From: Roseivirga sp. UBA7431
GTDB taxonomy: Bacteria; Bacteroidota; Bacteroidia; Cytophagales; Cyclobacteriaceae
Reading direction: 5' to 3'
NCBI GenBank assembly: GCA_002477595.1
Contig: DLQN01000108.1
Location: 1 to 20,304, forward strand
DNA length: 20,304 nucleotides
Every line of letters begins with the position of its first letter. The first letter of the stretch is position 1. This document shows, in pieces, positions 17,701 to 20,304 of the stretch. The position numbers were made by a program, and so were the translations under genes. The notes below the pieces were generated by a model. That model ran no database searches, was not told the DNA's origin, and was given only the letters and a program-made list of their open reading frames with translations.

Positions 17701-20244
17701 ATCCATTTCATGATGTAATACCCAGTTGGAACGCCAAGTATCGGGCCAAGTAGATTCAGGAATCCATGTATTCAGCCATGTCTTAACAAAATTCGGGTTT
17801 GAAAGCGCTGTTTCTGAGTCATCTTCTGCTACGGTCTTCCAATTATAGTTTGCATAATAACTATTCTGGGGTGAGAGCCTTCTATTTATTTTTTGCCTAG
17901 CCCCCCAGACATAAGCGTATTCACTATTTACTTTCTCCACCTCAATGATTCGATAATCATACGATTTCACGGCGTCATCCGCCCCGAATGCTTCCCATAT
18001 AGCATTGTCCTCAATCTCCAAAACTTTTACTTCGGCTCGCTTGGCCTGAGCCGATAAATCCTTCACCTCGGTCTGGGTTGGAAAATCCAATACATTGATT
18101 CTAATCAACCTCGACTGAGAACTGATTTCCCCATCAACTTCCTGATTTGTATCATCTAAAAACTTGGACTCCAATAAATAATATCCTTTTTCCTCAAAAG
18201 TGTAGGAAAAGAAGCGTTCGTTAGAAATTTCTTCAATTGCAGTATAGCATGCAAATCCACTTCCACCATTCAGGTTATTGTTGCGTCCTAATGTAATACA
18301 TGCATCAGGATCATAGGCAGGATCATTCTTGTCCTGAACCTTATATAAAATATAAGTCAATCTCTTTTTGATATCCTCATCACGCATTCTCATAGAAAGT
18401 GTTTTATATCCCTGATACCAGTCAGTTACGGCTATTTCCCATTTATGATAGTCCTGGGATAATGTACCAATCGTAAGTTTTTGTCCTTTGGCTACATTGT
18501 ACTCACGAGGAGCATTTTTGTAATAGATGTCTTTCTTGTTTTGAGTATCGTATATGAGTTTCCCATGGTATTGGTATGGACCCTGAGGGGTCTCTCTAAA
18601 ATCTTCCAAATATTTCCCTATAAAATCGCCTTTTTCTTCTTTCAAATCTAGTCCATTACCCATGCCTCCGAATGGTTGGCTGCTATAAGGCTTTGCTTTT
18701 TGACCCAGCACGGCATCATAACCTGGGTATACAATCATTTGAATTGGCTTAGCTCCAATTATGGTCCATTTATCATTAGTAGATCGCCTAAACTCTGAAA
18801 CGACCATTCGCTCATATCTGTACCCGACAGATAAGGTTGCTATCATATCACCACTCATATCACTCTTGGAAAAAACCTCAGTAGATTGAACACTCCAAAG
18901 TCCGGTACCTTCATTGATGCGGTACATGCTAATCTTCAATTCAGCGCTACTGGGCAGGTTTGACACAAAATCGGCATCTAATGCAGGTACTTTATAATTT
19001 ACTTCTTTATCTTCTGCAAGTGGCCATGTGGTACCAGATATATTGCCATACATGCCATGATCATCCTCACCTGGATAATCTACATCCATTGACACAGTAA
19101 TACAATGAGCAACCTGTGCCGCATCTTTATAACAAACTCTAACCTGACCAGGGTGTTGAAAATTCGTATTTATTCGGCTAGGATCACAGTCATTAGATTT
19201 GTAATAAAAATCTTGACTATTTAATCCGTCAATAGGGGTTGAATAACCTTTATCTTTATAATACAATTTGTCATCCATGATTTCATACCCATGAAAATCC
19301 GATTCATCATTAATACGCATTTCATCTGCACGCTCTATATTTGCAGTATTTAGCCAATTGTTTAAGGTCTTATTTTGTGAAGGATACTTTCCATTTTCAT
19401 TATTAAAATCACTATATACATTGTTTGATCCAATACCTGCATCATCATCAAAGTATTGCCAATAGTCATACTCAACGTCACCAACCATCTCAACACCACA
19501 CCAATACTGGTCTCCGTCATATTGCTGATGTTCTGGTGCTGAAAGACAAAGTACTTCATCGGTATCTGTCATAAGGAATTTCCCCTCTTTATTTTCGTCT
19601 AAAAACCCGTACATTTGATCCAATAGGCCCTCCACTTGGTCCTTATGTTGTGTCTTGCCATCACCATCACTGGTATAAAATCTCGCAAAATCATAAGGTG
19701 GATTATAATATTCAGAAGTTTTATCCATTCTGCGCTGTGCGCGATAGGTCCAACTATATTTATCAAAACCATTATAACCAAAGTCGTCATATCGCTGCTT
19801 ATATGATCCATCTAATTCATATTCGTATAGTGTAACAACTTCTTCCCCCATTTCAGTATATAGCGCTTCACTTGGAAAATCCGCAGCCATCCTCCAGTGT
19901 ACACTTGCATAGACTGGAAACCAGTCATGTTTAAAATCTCCTGGGCTAATAGAAGGGTTACATACTAATTGAGGGTTTTCTGATAATGGCACGGCTGCCG
20001 TGCCAGGTAATCCTTCAAAATATGGTTGCAAACCATCTGGTGTTGTTATCTCCCACTCAAGGTTATCCCCAAGGTATATCTGATCGGAGATATCCAGAGT
20101 ATTTCCGGAACTAGTATGTGTTCCATTACCATTGACAGTAAGCTTAACAGAAAATCCTTGCCCATATCCTTTGCCAACTATTCCTAGCGTTAAACAACAT
20201 AGAACAAGTAGCCATACTCTCATTTTAAATTTAAAATATTCCAT
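14716..20244 (-). CDS. Large secreted beta-helix protein with C-terminal membrane anchor
   Basis: An exported 1842-residue protein with an ATG start at 20244; an ATG at 20223 is also possible. The reading frame stays open beyond both through a TTG at 20289 to the window edge. The signal peptide ends near GYGQ29. Residues 30 to about 1035 match no family I recognise and contain several Cys pairs and sandwich-like strands. Residues 1040-1207 look like a carbohydrate-binding jelly roll (ENLVKNPSF, then SVEPNTQYQLEAW, then LFVDDVSVRKI). Residues 1225-1762 form a right-handed parallel beta-helix, opening TYYVDSENGNDTNSG and closing SVGAFELL, with many N-N-x-I and Y-N turns, the fold of polysaccharide lyases and related enzymes. 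A hydrophobic helix at 1780-1800 and an Arg-rich tail ending WCCSGN follow. It has no T9SS domain. It is probably the first gene of the giant pair. Lyase activity is possible but no catalytic residues can be named. Confidence 0.85.
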   Translation of the reverse strand: MEYFKFKMRVWLLVLCCLTLGIVGKGYGQGFSVKLTVNGNGTHTSSGNTLDISDQIYLGDNLEWEITTPDGLQPYFEGLPGTAAVPLSENPQLVCNPSISPGDFKHDWFPVYASVHWRMAADFPSEALYTEMGEEVVTLYEYELDGSYKQRYDDFGYNGFDKYSWTYRAQRRMDKTSEYYNPPYDFARFYTSDGDGKTQHKDQVEGLLDQMYGFLDENKEGKFLMTDTDEVLCLSAPEHQQYDGDQYWCGVEMVGDVEYDYWQYFDDDAGIGSNNVYSDFNNENGKYPSQNKTLNNWLNTANIERADEMRINDESDFHGYEIMDDKLYYKDKGYSTPIDGLNSQDFYYKSNDCDPSRINTNFQHPGQVRVCYKDAAQVAHCITVSMDVDYPGEDDHGMYGNISGTTWPLAEDKEVNYKVPALDADFVSNLPSSAELKISMYRINEGTGLWSVQSTEVFSKSDMSGDMIATLSVGYRYERMVVSEFRRSTNDKWTIIGAKPIQMIVYPGYDAVLGQKAKPYSSQPFGGMGNGLDLKEEKGDFIGKYLEDFRETPQGPYQYHGKLIYDTQNKKDIYYKNAPREYNVAKGQKLTIGTLSQDYHKWEIAVTDWYQGYKTLSMRMRDEDIKKRLTYILYKVQDKNDPAYDPDACITLGRNNNLNGGSGFACYTAIEEISNERFFSYTFEEKGYYLLESKFLDDTNQEVDGEISSQSRLIRINVLDFPTQTEVKDLSAQAKRAEVKVLEIEDNAIWEAFGADDAVKSYDYRIIEVEKVNSEYAYVWGARQKINRRLSPQNSYYANYNWKTVAEDDSETALSNPNFVKTWLNTWIPESTWPDTWRSNWVLHHEMDNPAPFPVDHSNQGANLKIFNTDGGSVSLNAYKQVSWQEQLPWIAYDPHYGWRVRKQIKSVFDWSLFKKDFLFRGIHNPDFPGLIFDENIDNLIHDQYTLGGLNDSDAAKNLLDFYWKLKSGRIRIVALSDLYPDGDLAREMKNIRVYNSISADDKSDLKVLDDENVTVPDEIFMGSTELSVIRQNDELLTSGENLVKNPSFNDVNPAKLSEISIWTCNSSVSSPSGGMGSSASARIDGLDEPVYEWEPEEDAADLPPETTDSKGQISQTISVEPNTQYQLEAWCRTSDPQLAYLVGARDSRVEKTGSTQVTKWNKGNTSWVRTVLNFTTGYDQTSELIFIKKFDHNYTLFVDDVSVRKIDLGESTDEYTGITSSGNTTYYVDSENGNDTNSGISEAHAWKNLGKVNASTFTSGDKILLQNEGSWVGTLHPQGSGTAGNPIVISSYGDNSKGSMPKIDGNGAVHVVYLSGQEYWEITNLDITNVAIPGSRKVGIEIDNINDGELNGIRIANNYIHAVYGNNVKDTEGSAGILIASRDGEGDGKAESGPLGWFNGVTIENNILKNIDRSGILISSDFICRAELPCKDINGDLNLTINTWAPSLNVVIKYNFLENIGGDGIMTAVTTGALIEYNTLNGASMTAGDPNVGMWPFNSDDAVFQYNEVYNVHGAETPEGDPMDAQAFDIDYGTSGTIYQYNYSHDNDGGFMLSGTPDWNAGNSKNGIVRYNLSVNDATRSFQFLGTSTNIDVYNNTIVNTTGDELLPIQIIPFDWDQELGNNSQYANNLKFRNNLFYLVGSSGKWENWDRVDGDDVIFDHNLIYGGNFTGQPASATTITGDPLLILRGQPTAASYEWDENLGAYQVHPTNLKTLNSIYGIKEDRSSAYEAGTDIDDDLSVDLASDEIQSPPSVGAFELLVIDPGQPHHDGGEHFENWLVPVSIGGSAVIGGALFYGLYRVNEYFYRSALRRYDNALRDRDVNFDNVPTEPTRFTWCCSGN
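14719..14913 (-). other. C-terminal transmembrane segment and basic tail
   Basis: Encodes a hydrophobic stretch, LVPVSIGGSAVIGGALFYGL, followed by about 42 residues rich in Arg, Asp and Tyr (RSALRRYDNALRDRD) and ending WCCSGN. Charge placement predicts N-terminus outside and C-terminus in the cytoplasm. That would tether a roughly 200-kDa periplasmic protein to the inner membrane unless the segment is a sorting signal that is processed. Confidence 0.65.
14959..16572 (-). other. Right-handed parallel beta-helix domain
   Basis: About 538 residues start with a YYVDSENGNDTNSG motif and a GDKILLQNEGSW strand. Helix coils follow with repeated I-x-N-N-x-I, Y-N-x-x-x-N and V-x-x-Y-N steps, for example NNYIHAVYG, IENNILKNIDRSGILI and IYQYNYSHDNDGGFMLSG. 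The domain closes with VGAFE, the usual end of this domain class. One coil carries an insertion with two cysteines (ICRAELPC). These proteins are common in marine polysaccharide loci, some as lyases. Confidence 0.8.
16624..17127 (-). other. Carbohydrate-binding-module-like jelly-roll domain
   Basis: The segment starts with NLVKNPSFND, contains SQTISVEPNTQYQLEAW and SWVRTVLNFTT, and ends YTLFVDDVSVRKI. This order (N-x-x-F start, V-x-P-x-x-x-Y, D-D-V-S-V end) is typical of CBM4/9-type and related beta-sandwich glycan-binding domains. It directly precedes the beta-helix, as binding modules often precede catalytic ones. Confidence 0.65.
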
Positions 20245-20304
20245 AATTAATAATTTATAAATTCGTTTAAGTATATATTTCTTGACCAAGGATAAAGTAG
20301 TCTT

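Overview
The window reads as the chromosome of a low-GC, probably marine, Flavobacteriia/Bacteroidetes bacterium. Four things support this: a SusC/SusD pair, a type IX secretion (T9SS) C-terminal domain, lipoprotein signals typical of the phylum, and a tRNA promoter with the Bacteroidetes TAnnTTTG box. Every convincing gene is on the minus strand, so transcription runs from right to left.

Left edge (1-1215): a tRNA-Asn cut by the window edge, with its promoter and a leader hairpin. About 1 kb without an intact gene follows. It holds a terminator-like hairpin, a frameshifted relic of a small putative DNA-binding protein, two tiny overlapping ORFs that I do not recognise, and the terminator of the operon to the right.

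Polysaccharide utilisation locus core (1216-6761): susC, susD and a GH16-family lipoprotein glycosidase are tightly spaced and end at the hairpin at 1131-1152. This is a minimal glycan-capture module: an outer-membrane TonB-dependent porter, its lipoprotein lid, and one endo-acting enzyme. The enzyme has the E-x-D-x-x-E catalytic signature. The substrate cannot be fixed from sequence; marine galactans or beta-glucans are the usual GH16 targets. No regulator (HTCS, ECF sigma/anti-sigma) and no separate SusE/SusF-type binding protein is present.

Two giant genes (7001-20244): 32 bases apart and probably co-transcribed, with the 1842-residue gene first. The 1842-residue protein has a signal peptide, about 1000 residues I cannot assign, a jelly-roll carbohydrate-binding-like domain and a right-handed parallel beta-helix. 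It ends in a C-terminal transmembrane helix with an arginine-rich tail instead of a T9SS domain. The 2560-residue protein is a multi-lectin architecture. It has an unassigned N-terminal part, four long ricin-like repeat units interrupted by three tandem PA14 domains, three tandem H-type-lectin-like repeats, and a T9SS C-terminal domain that should export it to the cell surface or medium.

A gap of 239 bases without a clear terminator separates the giant pair from susC. My inference is that the giant proteins help hold or process the same polysaccharide that SusCD and GH16 handle, with the lectin protein possibly standing in for a surface glycan-binding protein. Only synteny and expression data could establish this.
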